Below, piece by piece: positions 53,858-62,026 of a stretch of 64,000 bases of DNA. Below the pieces are notes generated by a model. The model was not told the origin of the DNA. It ran no database searches and saw only the letters and a program-made list of their open reading frames with translations. Each line of letters opens with the position of its first letter. Position 1 is the first letter of the stretch. This DNA is from Thermovenabulum gondwanense (GTDB lineage: Bacteria > Bacillota > Thermosediminibacteria > Thermosediminibacterales > Thermosediminibacteraceae). Location: positions 1 to 64,000 of the forward strand of contig NZ_LOHZ01000033.1 in the NCBI RefSeq assembly GCF_001601575.1, in the 5' to 3' direction. The position numbers and the translations under genes were made by a program.

Positions 53858-55240
53858 ATGACAGATGAAAAAAAGTTAAGTACAGGAAGGTCTATTTTTT
53901 TATTAATAATTGCCGTTGCTACATTGTTAACTCTGGTAATTTTTGTTAAATCACCTACTACAATATCTTTGGCAATATCAGCGATGATTGAAATTATTTT
54001 TTGCATGGTCTGGGGATTTACATGGGATGAGCTTCAGAGGGATATTATCGAAAATGTAAAAAGAATGATGCCGGCGGTATTGATTCTCCTGTGCGTAGGA
54101 ATGCTGGTAGGGTCCTGGATTTTATGCGGTACTGTCCCATTGCTGGTATATTATGGATTAAAATTTTTAAGCCCGGGCATTTTCCTGTTTGCGGCATGTA
54201 TTATCTGTTCTATTACTTCAATTTTTACCGGTACTTCTTGGGGAACGCTTAGCACTGTAGGAATTGCCTTAATGGCAGTATCTGCCGGTCTTGGTATTCC
54301 AGCTTATTATACTGCAGGGGCTGTTACCGTTGGCGCAATATTCGGCGATAAGTTATCACCTTTATCCGACACTACGGTACTTGCTTCTGCCGTAGCAGAA
54401 GTAGATATACGTGAACATATGAAACATATGCTTTATACCACTTTGCCGGGTTGGATAATATCATTAATTTTGTATTTATTTATCGGGCTAAGTTTTAAAA
54501 AAGGCACATTTAATGCCGAGATGACTGATTTAATAATTAAGACAATAGCGGACAAATTTAATTTAAATATACTCTTATTATTACCGCCGATCATTGTTTT
54601 ATATTTAATATTCAAAGGAAAACCGGCAATTCCAGTGTTTGGTGCAGGGATTATCCTGGGAGCAATTTTTGCTCTGGTGTTTCAAGGTGCGGGGGTAAAA
54701 ACTATTGCTACCACTTTAAACTCAGGCTTTCAGATATCTACGGGTGTGGCAGCGGTGGATAAAATGCTAATGCGCGGAGGACTAAGCAGTATGCTGGGCA
54801 CGGTAGCTTTGTTGATTTTTTCTGCAGTGTTCGGATCACCGCTTAAGACAGCAGGTGTTATAGATATGATTGTAAATAAAATTCAAGAAGTTGCAAAAAA
54901 TGACAAGCAAATTATGGTTTCCACCTATATACTTCATTCATTGCTATTTACTATAATAGGCAGTTATTACGTGACATTTTCAGCTTTTGGTCCCATTTTT
55001 AAGAAGGTGTTTGATAAATATTATCTGCATGGTAAAAATTTATCAAGACTATTAGAAGATACCGGGACAGCCTTTGCACCATTAGTTCCCTGGAGCGTAA
55101 CCGGAGCTTTCGTGGCGTCTACCCTGGGAGTGGCTACGGGAGAATTTGCGTTATTTGCTCCAATGCTTTACCTCGGAATTATTTTAGGTATAACCTATTC
55201 AATAACAGGATTTAAGATAATTAAAATAGATAAAGTTTAA
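53858..55240 (+). CDS. NhaC-family antiporter
   Basis: 460 residues, about 11-12 membrane helices. NhaC/lactate-malate antiporter signatures: FTGTSWGTLSTVGIALMAV, TVGAIFGDKLSPLSDTTVLAS and LEDTGTAFAPLVPWSVTGAF. It swaps Na+ with H+ or with an organic acid. Ribosome site AGAGGGGG. The M20 peptidase gene follows after 42 bases and is probably co-transcribed, which hints at uptake of a peptide-like or acylated substrate that the peptidase then cleaves. Confidence 0.9.
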   Translation: MTDEKKLSTGRSIFLLIIAVATLLTLVIFVKSPTTISLAISAMIEIIFCMVWGFTWDELQRDIIENVKRMMPAVLILLCVGMLVGSWILCGTVPLLVYYGLKFLSPGIFLFAACIICSITSIFTGTSWGTLSTVGIALMAVSAGLGIPAYYTAGAVTVGAIFGDKLSPLSDTTVLASAVAEVDIREHMKHMLYTTLPGWIISLILYLFIGLSFKKGTFNAEMTDLIIKTIADKFNLNILLLLPPIIVLYLIFKGKPAIPVFGAGIILGAIFALVFQGAGVKTIATTLNSGFQISTGVAAVDKMLMRGGLSSMLGTVALLIFSAVFGSPLKTAGVIDMIVNKIQEVAKNDKQIMVSTYILHSLLFTIIGSYYVTFSAFGPIFKKVFDKYYLHGKNLSRLLEDTGTAFAPLVPWSVTGAFVASTLGVATGEFALFAPMLYLGIILGITYSITGFKIIKIDKV

Positions 55241-55282
55241 AAATAATTACACGTAATATGCTTTTAGAATTGAGGGATTAAA

Positions 55283-56419
55283 ATGTTCAGTGAGAAACGA
55301 CTATTAAAAACCTATTTTGATTTATTGAAGATAGACAGTACTACGGGAAATGAAAAAAATATAGCTCAGTATATCAATCAGGCCATTAAAAATATGGGAT
55401 TGGAAACAAAAATTTACTACTATAATGAACCGGAAGGCCCTTCATTGTATACGGTTGTGAAGGGAGAAAAAGCAGGTCCCACATTGCTTTTAATAGGACA
55501 TATAGATACCGTTGCAGTACAGCAGGGCTGGAATACCGATCCTTTTACACCGATTGTGGAGGGCGATAAAGTTTATGCGCTTGGAGCCTGCGATATGAAA
55601 GGTGGATTAACCTGTATTCTTGATGTGTTGAATATTATTTCGAAGGAAAAAGCTAATTTGAAAGGTAGTATAATAGCGGCATTTGTTTCGGATGAGGAAT
55701 ATCTCTCAAGGGGGACTTTTACTTTATTGGAAAATGGTTTGAAAGCTGACATGGCCATAATGGCAGAATGCAGATTTAATGAGATAACTCTTGGCTTTAG
55801 GGGAAGGTACAGTATAGGAGTGGAGGTGTACGGAAAAAGTGCTCATTCAAGTAAATATCCTGAAATTGGTGAAAATGCAATAATTTATGCGGCAAAAATA
55901 GCTGAAAAAATAGAAAAACTGCCGACAATGATACATCCACGACTCGGAAGTGGCTCCTGGTGCATACGCCATATTATCGGCGGTATAAAAACTACTTTGA
56001 ACGTCCCCGATAAATGCGAATTATTTATAGATAGGTTTGTAGTCCCAGGAGAGGATTATGAATTTTGCATAAGGCAGATAATTGATTTAGCAAATAAACT
56101 GGGTCTTGAAGAAAAAGTAAAAGTTTTTTTAGTACCCAGAGAAACTCCTTATATGGAACCTTTTGTAATATCTGAAGATCATATACTGGTAGAAATTATA
56201 AGGGATAAGTATAAAGAAGTGGTTGGAAAAAATTTGCCTATTGGGTATGATAAATCGGTCTGCGATTCCAATTATCTTTATAGAATAGGCAATATCCCTA
56301 CAGTTACTTTCGGTCCTGGTGGAGAAAATATGCATTCACCCAATGAATGCGGCTATATAAGCCAGATAATAGCGTGCAGGCAAATCTATCTGGAGACTAT
56401 AAAGGAATTGATGTTTTGA
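55283..56419 (+). CDS. M20-family metallopeptidase (ArgE/DapE-like deacylase)
   Basis: 378 residues. Zinc ligands and catalytic residues of the M20 fold: LIGHIDTVAV (His, Asp), LGACDMKGGLTC (bridging Asp), SDEEYLSRG (catalytic Glu), and the C-terminal MHSPNECGYI (His). A dimerisation domain (about 180-290, with SAHSSKYPEIGENAI) lies in the middle. It removes acyl or amino-acid groups in the cytosol. Substrate unknown, but linked by position to the NhaC-type transporter. The stop codon runs into 20 A residues. Confidence 0.9.
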   Translation: MFSEKRLLKTYFDLLKIDSTTGNEKNIAQYINQAIKNMGLETKIYYYNEPEGPSLYTVVKGEKAGPTLLLIGHIDTVAVQQGWNTDPFTPIVEGDKVYALGACDMKGGLTCILDVLNIISKEKANLKGSIIAAFVSDEEYLSRGTFTLLENGLKADMAIMAECRFNEITLGFRGRYSIGVEVYGKSAHSSKYPEIGENAIIYAAKIAEKIEKLPTMIHPRLGSGSWCIRHIIGGIKTTLNVPDKCELFIDRFVVPGEDYEFCIRQIIDLANKLGLEEKVKVFLVPRETPYMEPFVISEDHILVEIIRDKYKEVVGKNLPIGYDKSVCDSNYLYRIGNIPTVTFGPGGENMHSPNECGYISQIIACRQIYLETIKELMF

Positions 56420-56438
56420 AAAAAAAAAAAAAAAAAAA
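56419..56438 (+). repeat. Poly-A tract of 20 bases
   Basis: Twenty consecutive A residues start at the last base of the M20 stop codon. The true length could vary in the cell or in sequencing. Confidence 0.8.
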
Positions 56439-56456
56439 TGTATACAAATTTTTATT

Positions 56457-56482
56457 AAAGCGGGTTTTCCCCGCTTTTTGTG
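56457..56482 (+). terminator. Intrinsic terminator after the M20 peptidase gene
   Basis: AAAGCGGG (56457-56464), loop, CCCGCTTT (56470-56477), then TT. Confidence 0.8.
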
Positions 56483-56523
56483 TAGAAATATGTTGAATAT
56501 TCTGTGAAGGAATTTTAAGGAAA

Positions 56524-56850
56524 ATGTGGAATATTATAAGCAGGGATGAAAGAAAAGGTTTTTGGCATTCTCTTATTTATGGCATTTTGGAAGGCGCAAG
56601 CAATACATTGGATATTGAGCGCCAGGATTCAGACGGAACTTTATCCCATATGCACAGAATCCCTATGGTCCGGAAATAATCATTTTTGATAATTTACCGG
56701 GCGGTGCAGCACATGTGAAAGGAATTGCGGATAAAGCTATAATAGAAGAAATACTTAGAAAAACATAGACATTGTATCAAATTGTGAATGCAGCGTGGAA
56801 GAAGCAGATTCGAGCTGCTTTTTAAACAAACTGTTTGGCAGGTATATTAA
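56524..56850 (+). pseudogene. Remnant of the DUF1998 C-terminus of a DEAD/DEAH helicase
   Basis: Broken frames keep parts of the DUF1998 region: GFWHSLIYGILEGASNTLDIE (frame 1, ending at a stop near 56680), then PEIIIFDNLPGGAAHVKGIA in another frame, and NCECSVEEADSSCFLNKLF in a third, matching the conserved Cys-rich end of such helicases. At least two frameshifts separate them and the ATPase part is missing. It fills the gap before the metalloprotease gene. Confidence 0.65.
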
Positions 56851-56866
56851 AATAGGAAGTGATTCC

Positions 56867-57538
56867 ATGGAAATAAAAATTGAAAAAATAATAAGGTCAA
56901 AAAGGAAAACCATAGGCCTGCAGGTGAATGAAAATGGAGCCCTGATAGTAAGGGCTCCGTTTCAAGTTAGTGAGGAAGTTATTTTAAAGGTTATCGAAAA
57001 ACACAGAGGTTGGATTGAAAAAAAGAAGCAGGAAATAGAAAAAAGGGTGAAGAATTTTCCTGAAAAGAAGTTTACGGCCGACGAAGATTTTTTATATCTT
57101 GGAAGAAGTTATAAACTGAAAATAGTTGATGAGCTAAAAGAGCCATTTGTTTTTAACGATGCATTTTTTCTTTCAAAGGATGCATTGCCCTTTGCAAGAG
57201 AAATTTTTATTAAATGGTACAAAAAAGAGGCGTATAAAAAAATTTACGAGAGGACATCGGAATTTGCAAAAAAATACGGATTCAAATATAACAAAATCAA
57301 TATAACCAATGCCCAAAAGAGATGGGGTTCCTGTTCTCCTAACGGAAATTTAAACTTTTCCTGGAGGCTTATAATGGCACCCTTACCGGTGGTTGATTAC
57401 GTAATAATCCATGAGCTTATTCATCTTGAAATAAAAAACCACGGAAAATCCTTCTGGGCTAAGGTAAAAAACCTTATGTCTGATTATGAAAAATACGAAA
57501 AATGGCTTAAAGAAAACGGTTATTTGTTGCGTATATAA
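56867..57538 (+). CDS. YgjP-like (M48/SprT-type) metallopeptidase
   Basis: 223 residues. The zinc site is IIHELIHLEIKNHGKSFW (His-Glu-x-x-His, third His in NHGKSFW), and WGSCSPNGNLNFSWRL is the family block upstream. No membrane segment or signal, so cytosolic. ATG 56867 follows AGGAAGTG; the upstream in-frame codons belong to the helicase remnant. Function of the family is not well known. Confidence 0.87.
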   Translation: MEIKIEKIIRSKRKTIGLQVNENGALIVRAPFQVSEEVILKVIEKHRGWIEKKKQEIEKRVKNFPEKKFTADEDFLYLGRSYKLKIVDELKEPFVFNDAFFLSKDALPFAREIFIKWYKKEAYKKIYERTSEFAKKYGFKYNKINITNAQKRWGSCSPNGNLNFSWRLIMAPLPVVDYVIIHELIHLEIKNHGKSFWAKVKNLMSDYEKYEKWLKENGYLLRI

Positions 57539-57655
57539 GTTTTGCATATAAAATGAAAGTATTGTAATCGATGTAATGGTGTAATGATTATTTGATTTAA
57601 TAGAATGTTTTTAAAAAATGCTTATAATTAATCGAAAATAAAGGGAGAGATTTAG

Positions 57656-58105
57656 GTGAAAATATTTACTATTGGATTCACCAAAAAGAGCGCGGAGGAA
57701 TTTTTTGAGCTTTTGGGGGAAAACGGAGTAAAACTTCTTTTAGATATAAGATTGAGGAACAATTCCCAGCTGGCCGGTTTTGCCAAGGGAGAGGATTTGA
57801 GGTATTTTATCGAAAAAATTCTTGGCATAGAGTATATCCATGATATTCGATTTGCTCCAACGGATGAGCTGATGGACTCCTACAAAGATAAAAAAATCTC
57901 CTGGGATGAGTTTAAAAAGCGTTTTTTTGATCTTATGGATGAAAGGAATATAGAAGAGGTGCTGAAAAAGGAGTATTTAAATAAGATCGATGGGATATGC
58001 CTTCTTTGCAGTGAGGAAAAGGCAAAAGGGTGCCACAGGAGTCTGGTAGCCGAGTATATTAAAGAAAAAATGGGGCAGGAAGATATTGAAATTATACATT
58101 TATAA
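57656..58105 (+). CDS. DUF488-family protein
   Basis: 149 residues. Family marks: IFTIGFTKKSAEEFFELL, LLLDIRLRNNSQLAGFAKG and LLCSEEKAKGCHRSLVAEYI with the CHR motif near the C-terminus. Function unknown; some members sit with stress genes. GTG start follows GGGAGAG. Alone between genes with no shared operon signs except the next gene 48 bases downstream. Confidence 0.85.
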   Translation: MKIFTIGFTKKSAEEFFELLGENGVKLLLDIRLRNNSQLAGFAKGEDLRYFIEKILGIEYIHDIRFAPTDELMDSYKDKKISWDEFKKRFFDLMDERNIEEVLKKEYLNKIDGICLLCSEEKAKGCHRSLVAEYIKEKMGQEDIEIIHL

Positions 58106-58153
58106 AATAAAATAAGAATATATAAAAATCATTGCACTGAGAGGGGCTTTATA

Positions 58154-58618
58154 ATGGGAATATTGGAAGCAAAGGAGTATCTGAAAAAATGGGGAAGGGA
58201 CAGGGACGTTTTGGAATTTAATCAATCCAGCGCAACGGTGGAGGAGGCCGCAAAAGCTGCCAATGTGGAACCCGCAAGGATAGCTAAAACCCTTGCCTTC
58301 AGGGATAAAGAAAATGGAGCGATGCTAATAGTCACCGCCGGGGATGTAAAAATTGACAACGCAAAGTTTAAAAAGGAATTCGGATTTAAAGCCAGGATGC
58401 TTTCCCATGAGGAAACCTTTGAGATTACCGGCCATCCGGTAGGGGGAGTATGCCCCTTCGGGTTAAAAAGCGATATACCGGTTTACCTTGATGTATCTTT
58501 AAAAAGGTTTAAAACGGTGTTACCCGCCTGCGGAAGCGGAAATTCGGCTATTGAACTCACCTGTGAAGAGCTGGAACTTTATGCAAAAAGTAAAAGATGG
58601 GTGGATGCATGCAGGTGA
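58154..58618 (+). CDS. YbaK/EbsC-type aminoacyl-tRNA deacylase
   Basis: 154 residues. The editing-domain block is complete: ARIAKTLAFRDKENGAMLIV, VTAGDVKIDNAKFKKEFG, and GHPVGGVCPFGLKSDIPVYL with the GxxxGGVCPFG motif. It clears mischarged aminoacyl-tRNA (Cys-tRNA-Pro or Ala-tRNA-Pro type). Ribosome site GAGGGG. Confidence 0.92.
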   Translation: MGILEAKEYLKKWGRDRDVLEFNQSSATVEEAAKAANVEPARIAKTLAFRDKENGAMLIVTAGDVKIDNAKFKKEFGFKARMLSHEETFEITGHPVGGVCPFGLKSDIPVYLDVSLKRFKTVLPACGSGNSAIELTCEELELYAKSKRWVDACR

Positions 58619-58619
58619 T

Positions 58620-59474
58620 TTATTTTAAATAATTTTTTATATTTGCGTTTTCATCTATTATTCCTTGAATCTTTGAATACTTACATGTCATTATAGTAGT
58701 GATACCTGGTCCGTGCCCCATTTTTATGCAGTCACTGTGGATTACCACTCCTACGGTTACGGCTCCTTTCAAGTATCCCCTGCCGTAAGTATTGTCGCAG
58801 TCCTTTAATAAGACCAGGTCACCAAATCTCAGGCGGTCAAGACGGAGCCTTTTTACCGTTTCTGTGTCCGCTGTCATAATGTCGTAATCGCCGCTGAAAG
58901 CGGTCGAACCCCCTATACCGGAACCCATAAGATATGCAGGGACTTCCGCTGTTACGGGCACTTTGAGCATTCCGTTTTCTTCTTTTATGGGAATATTTAA
59001 AAATAAATTTGGATCTATGTTCATCACCATAATATCGGGATAGTCCAGTAGCTTTAACCCCTGGCCCCACGCTTTTATAAGGATTTTATCATCAACCGCC
59101 ATCTTTTCCATATCTTCTTTTTCAAATTGAACGAGAACATGATCTATTCCTCCGTGTTTACCTATTACGATTCCTTTTGCTCCTTTTGCATCACCCGAAA
59201 TTACTCGGGCTTCGTTTCCAACACATGCGAGCACCATAAGGGCGTTGTTTTCATTGGAATCTTCATTTTTTATCGATACTCCGGGCTCAACATGATCTCC
59301 CGCCCATCCAAAGGCTGGATCACCAAGGCTTACATTATAAGTGATGGCTCCGGTGGCGGGAAGTATATTAACGCTTCCGTCGTGCCCTATCCTGAAGGGT
59401 GAGGAAGCCACCGGGTGATGAATTTTTCCTTGAACCGATTGAATAACTGTTTTTTCTATATTTGTACGCAACAT
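58620..59474 (-). CDS. DUF4438-family protein
   Basis: 284 residues, soluble and rich in short beta strands: GDPAFGWAGDHVEPGVSI, NALMVLACVGNEARVISG, and GSGIGGSTAFSGDYDIMTAD. The pattern fits DUF4438, a family of unknown function seen in anaerobes and thermophiles. Ribosome site AAAGGAGG. Convergent with the ybaK-type gene (one base gap) and divergent from the marR-type gene. Confidence 0.85.
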   Translation of the reverse strand: MLRTNIEKTVIQSVQGKIHHPVASSPFRIGHDGSVNILPATGAITYNVSLGDPAFGWAGDHVEPGVSIKNEDSNENNALMVLACVGNEARVISGDAKGAKGIVIGKHGGIDHVLVQFEKEDMEKMAVDDKILIKAWGQGLKLLDYPDIMVMNIDPNLFLNIPIKEENGMLKVPVTAEVPAYLMGSGIGGSTAFSGDYDIMTADTETVKRLRLDRLRFGDLVLLKDCDNTYGRGYLKGAVTVGVVIHSDCIKMGHGPGITTIMTCKYSKIQGIIDENANIKNYLK

Positions 59475-59542
59475 ATTTTGCCTCCTTTCTAATTTAATTT
59501 ACATTATATCATAAAAATAAGGGGTAAAATAATAAGTAATAG

Positions 59543-59572
59543 TTGCAATATACAATAGTTTCATGATACAAT
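59543..59572 (+). promoter_or_regulatory. Promoter with candidate MarR operator before the arsenic-type operon
   Basis: TTGCAA (59543-59548), 18 bases, TACAAT (59567-59572). TTGCAATATACAA (59543-59555) is nearly palindromic and overlaps the -35, so the MarR-type product may repress its own operon here. Confidence 0.45.
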
Positions 59573-59592
59573 AAATATAAAGGAGGAATTGT

Positions 59593-60036
59593 ATGGAAGG
59601 CACCGATGTTGTGAGAAAGTTCAGGGACATAGTCAAATATATAGTAAGGAGCCTTGGCATTTACGAAAAGAGCGAGGCTTACTGCTGCGGGACAACACTT
59701 GCCCAGTGCAATGCGATAATTGAGATTGGCAGGGCAAAGGAAATTTCCTTAATTGACCTCGCGGATATTTTAAACCTGGACACGAGCACTGCCAGCAGGA
59801 CGGTAAATAACCTGGTAAGTCAGAATCTGGTGGTCAGGGAAGAAGATCCTGAAGACAGGAGGTATTTAAAAATAAAGCTTACAAAAGAAGGGGAGAAAAT
59901 CTACAAAACGGTGGAAGAAAGCATGGATATATTTTTTAAAAAGGTTTACGAATCCATCCCTGCGGATAAAAGGGAGCAGGTAATGGAAAGCCTTGGGATT
60001 TTACTTAATGCTTTAAAAGAGAATAAATGCTGTTAA
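59593..60036 (+). CDS. MarR-family regulator with Cys clusters
   Basis: 147 residues, winged helix: LADILNLDTSTASRTVNNLVSQ is the recognition part and REEDPEDRRYLKIKLTKEG the wing. Unusual for MarR are cysteines in AYCCGTTLAQCNA near residue 33 and a C-terminal NKCC, which could bind As(III) or another thiol-reactive agent as a signal. It lies 25 bases before arsM, so it probably regulates arsenite methylation; sensing is inference. Ribosome site AAAGGAGG. Confidence 0.85.
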   Translation: MEGTDVVRKFRDIVKYIVRSLGIYEKSEAYCCGTTLAQCNAIIEIGRAKEISLIDLADILNLDTSTASRTVNNLVSQNLVVREEDPEDRRYLKIKLTKEGEKIYKTVEESMDIFFKKVYESIPADKREQVMESLGILLNALKENKCC

Positions 60037-60061
60037 AAAATAAAGAAAGGGGAATAAAATT

Positions 60062-60883
60062 ATGGATTACAATATTAAGGAAAAGGTAAAGGAATATTAC
60101 GGCAGCATAGCTAAAAAAGTTGAAAAAAACTCCGATTCTGCCGGCTGTTGCTGCTGCGGGCCTTCCTGCTGCGGCACGTCAAGCGATATTATGTTTTACG
60201 AAAAAGAGGAACTAAAAGGATTGCCAGAGGAAGCGGTGAACCTATCGCTGGGATGCGCAAACCCTGTCGTTTTTGCTAAGCTTAAAGAAGGAGAAGTGGT
60301 ACTTGATCTGGGAAGCGGCGGGGGGATAGATGCGCTCATAGCAGCGAAGTACGTGGGTGAAAAGGGAAAAGTTTACGGCCTGGATATGACCGATGAGATG
60401 CTGGCAGTTGCCAATAAAAACAAAGAGAAAATGGGAGCCAAAAATGTGGAGTTTATCAAGGGATATATCGAGGATATTCCTCTTTGCGATGAATCGGTGG
60501 ATGTAATCCTTTCCAACTGTGTAATAAATCTCTGCGAAGACAAAGAAAAGGCTCTGAAAGAGGCTTACAGGGTTCTTAAAAAGGGCGGAAGGCTTGCGAT
60601 CGCCGATGTAGTAGCACTAAAGGATATACCCGAAAGCATTAAAAAGCGGGCAGAGCTGTGGGCAGGATGTGTTGCGGGGACTATAAAGGCGGAGGAGTAT
60701 AAAGACATCCTAATGAGGGTTGGTTTTAAGGATATAGAAATCATCCCGGCTCACGTTTATACAAAGGATTTGATTGAAGGGATTTTGGCGGACAAAAATA
60801 AACTTATCGAGCTGGAAAGGGAAATTGATCTTAATGAGATCGACGGGGCCTTTGCGGGAGCGTATATTAAAGCAGTAAAATGA
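60062..60883 (+). CDS. arsM: Arsenite methyltransferase
   Basis: 273 residues. SAM-binding motif VVLDLGSGGGIDALIAAKYV (about 79-98) and the arsenite-binding Cys in SLGCANPVVF (about 65), SNCVINLCEDKEKA (about 152) and LWAGCVAGTIKAEEY (about 202), as expected for ArsM. An extra N-terminal Cys cluster GCCCCGPSCCG (about 28-38) is common in bacterial members. It methylates As(III) to volatile or less reactive forms. Ribosome site AAAGGGG; a terminator follows. Confidence 0.93.
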   Translation: MDYNIKEKVKEYYGSIAKKVEKNSDSAGCCCCGPSCCGTSSDIMFYEKEELKGLPEEAVNLSLGCANPVVFAKLKEGEVVLDLGSGGGIDALIAAKYVGEKGKVYGLDMTDEMLAVANKNKEKMGAKNVEFIKGYIEDIPLCDESVDVILSNCVINLCEDKEKALKEAYRVLKKGGRLAIADVVALKDIPESIKKRAELWAGCVAGTIKAEEYKDILMRVGFKDIEIIPAHVYTKDLIEGILADKNKLIELEREIDLNEIDGAFAGAYIKAVK

Positions 60884-60890
60884 TTATAAT

Positions 60891-60912
60891 GCCGGTATTT
60901 ACCGGCTTTTTA
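60891..60912 (+). terminator. Intrinsic terminator after arsM
   Basis: GCCGGT (60891-60896), loop ATTT, ACCGGC (60901-60906), then TTTTTATTTTT. Confidence 0.85.
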
Positions 60913-61011
60913 TTTTTGCGCAAATTCCTTGCAGGAATTTTAACAATATAAAAAGAATTAATAAATAATGTGATAAAATTAAAAAAATCCAAGAATAAAG
61001 GATTTAAGCAT

Positions 61012-62025
61012 ATGAATTTTAGAAATAATATTTACTTACAAAAGAACCTGCGAAAACGGTTAATATTTTTAGTAGCTTTTTTATTCTTATTAATAGTTTT
61101 TATGAATTCTGTTTCTCCTGTCGGGATAGTAGATGTGAAAAATGAAAAAGGCAGGGTCACTTTTTTTACATGCAAAATTTTGGGATTTTACATTCAGGGC
61201 TTATTAAAATGCGAGGATGTTTTCAGTATAAAATTAATCAATTTTTCCGTTGATAAATTAACAACCCCATTATTAATTAAATATAGAGGAAAGAACCTTA
61301 TTTCATTTATCGGCGAGGATTCAGTAAAGGTTTTTTCAAAAGAAGGGAATGAGATATGGCAGTATAATTTGAGTAATTATGATTACATACTAAGCAGCTG
61401 TGCGGGAGATGTGGATAAAGACCTTACCGACGAAATTTTTTTGATAACGGGTAAGAGGAATGAAAACTACGGGGAAAACTTTATTATTTTAACCTTAGAG
61501 GACGGCATTAAATTGAAGCTATTTGAGGAAATGAAGGTCTTCAATCCCTGGAAAGTTCAGATAGCCGATGTGGATGCGGACGAGAATTTGGAAATATCCA
61601 TAGGGGTATATAAAAAAGCAGAACTTCATCCCGTTATGGCAAAAAGGCCTTTTATATACGGATTAAACGAAGGGGGACTGTTTCCAAAGTGGAGGGGTTC
61701 CAGGCTTTCAAGGCCTTTTGATGATTACGTATTTTTTGATATTGACGATGATGGCAAGGATGAACTCTTATCCGTAGAAACCTTAAAGGACGGCAAAAAA
61801 ATTCTAAGCGCATATAAATGGAAGGGTTTTGGGTTTGAGCTTTTTTCCGAGAGCAGGGTATATGACAAAATAGATTCAATTGTAAAGGAAGAAAAAAGGG
61901 TTCTTCTAAGTGTAAAGGACGGAAAAGCTTCCGGCTGGGGGATTATGGAATATGAGGGAGGAAAGTTGAGTATAAGGATAACAGGTAAAAGATATTATTT
62001 CAGGCTTAAGTTAGAGGGGGTATAG
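61012..62025 (+). CDS. Membrane-anchored FG-GAP/VCBS-like protein
   Basis: About 337 residues. One N-terminal membrane helix (about 15-35), then an extracytoplasmic domain with at least three Ca-binding-type loops: DVDKDLTDEIFLI, DVDADENLEISIG and DIDDDGKDELLSV, as in FG-GAP beta-propeller proteins. ATG 61012 follows AAAGGA; an in-frame GTG at 60970 has no ribosome site. Function unknown. The DUF3160 lipoprotein starts one base after its stop, so the two are coupled. Confidence 0.75.
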   Translation: MNFRNNIYLQKNLRKRLIFLVAFLFLLIVFMNSVSPVGIVDVKNEKGRVTFFTCKILGFYIQGLLKCEDVFSIKLINFSVDKLTTPLLIKYRGKNLISFIGEDSVKVFSKEGNEIWQYNLSNYDYILSSCAGDVDKDLTDEIFLITGKRNENYGENFIILTLEDGIKLKLFEEMKVFNPWKVQIADVDADENLEISIGVYKKAELHPVMAKRPFIYGLNEGGLFPKWRGSRLSRPFDDYVFFDIDDDGKDELLSVETLKDGKKILSAYKWKGFGFELFSESRVYDKIDSIVKEEKRVLLSVKDGKASGWGIMEYEGGKLSIRITGKRYYFRLKLEGV

Positions 62026-62026
62026 T

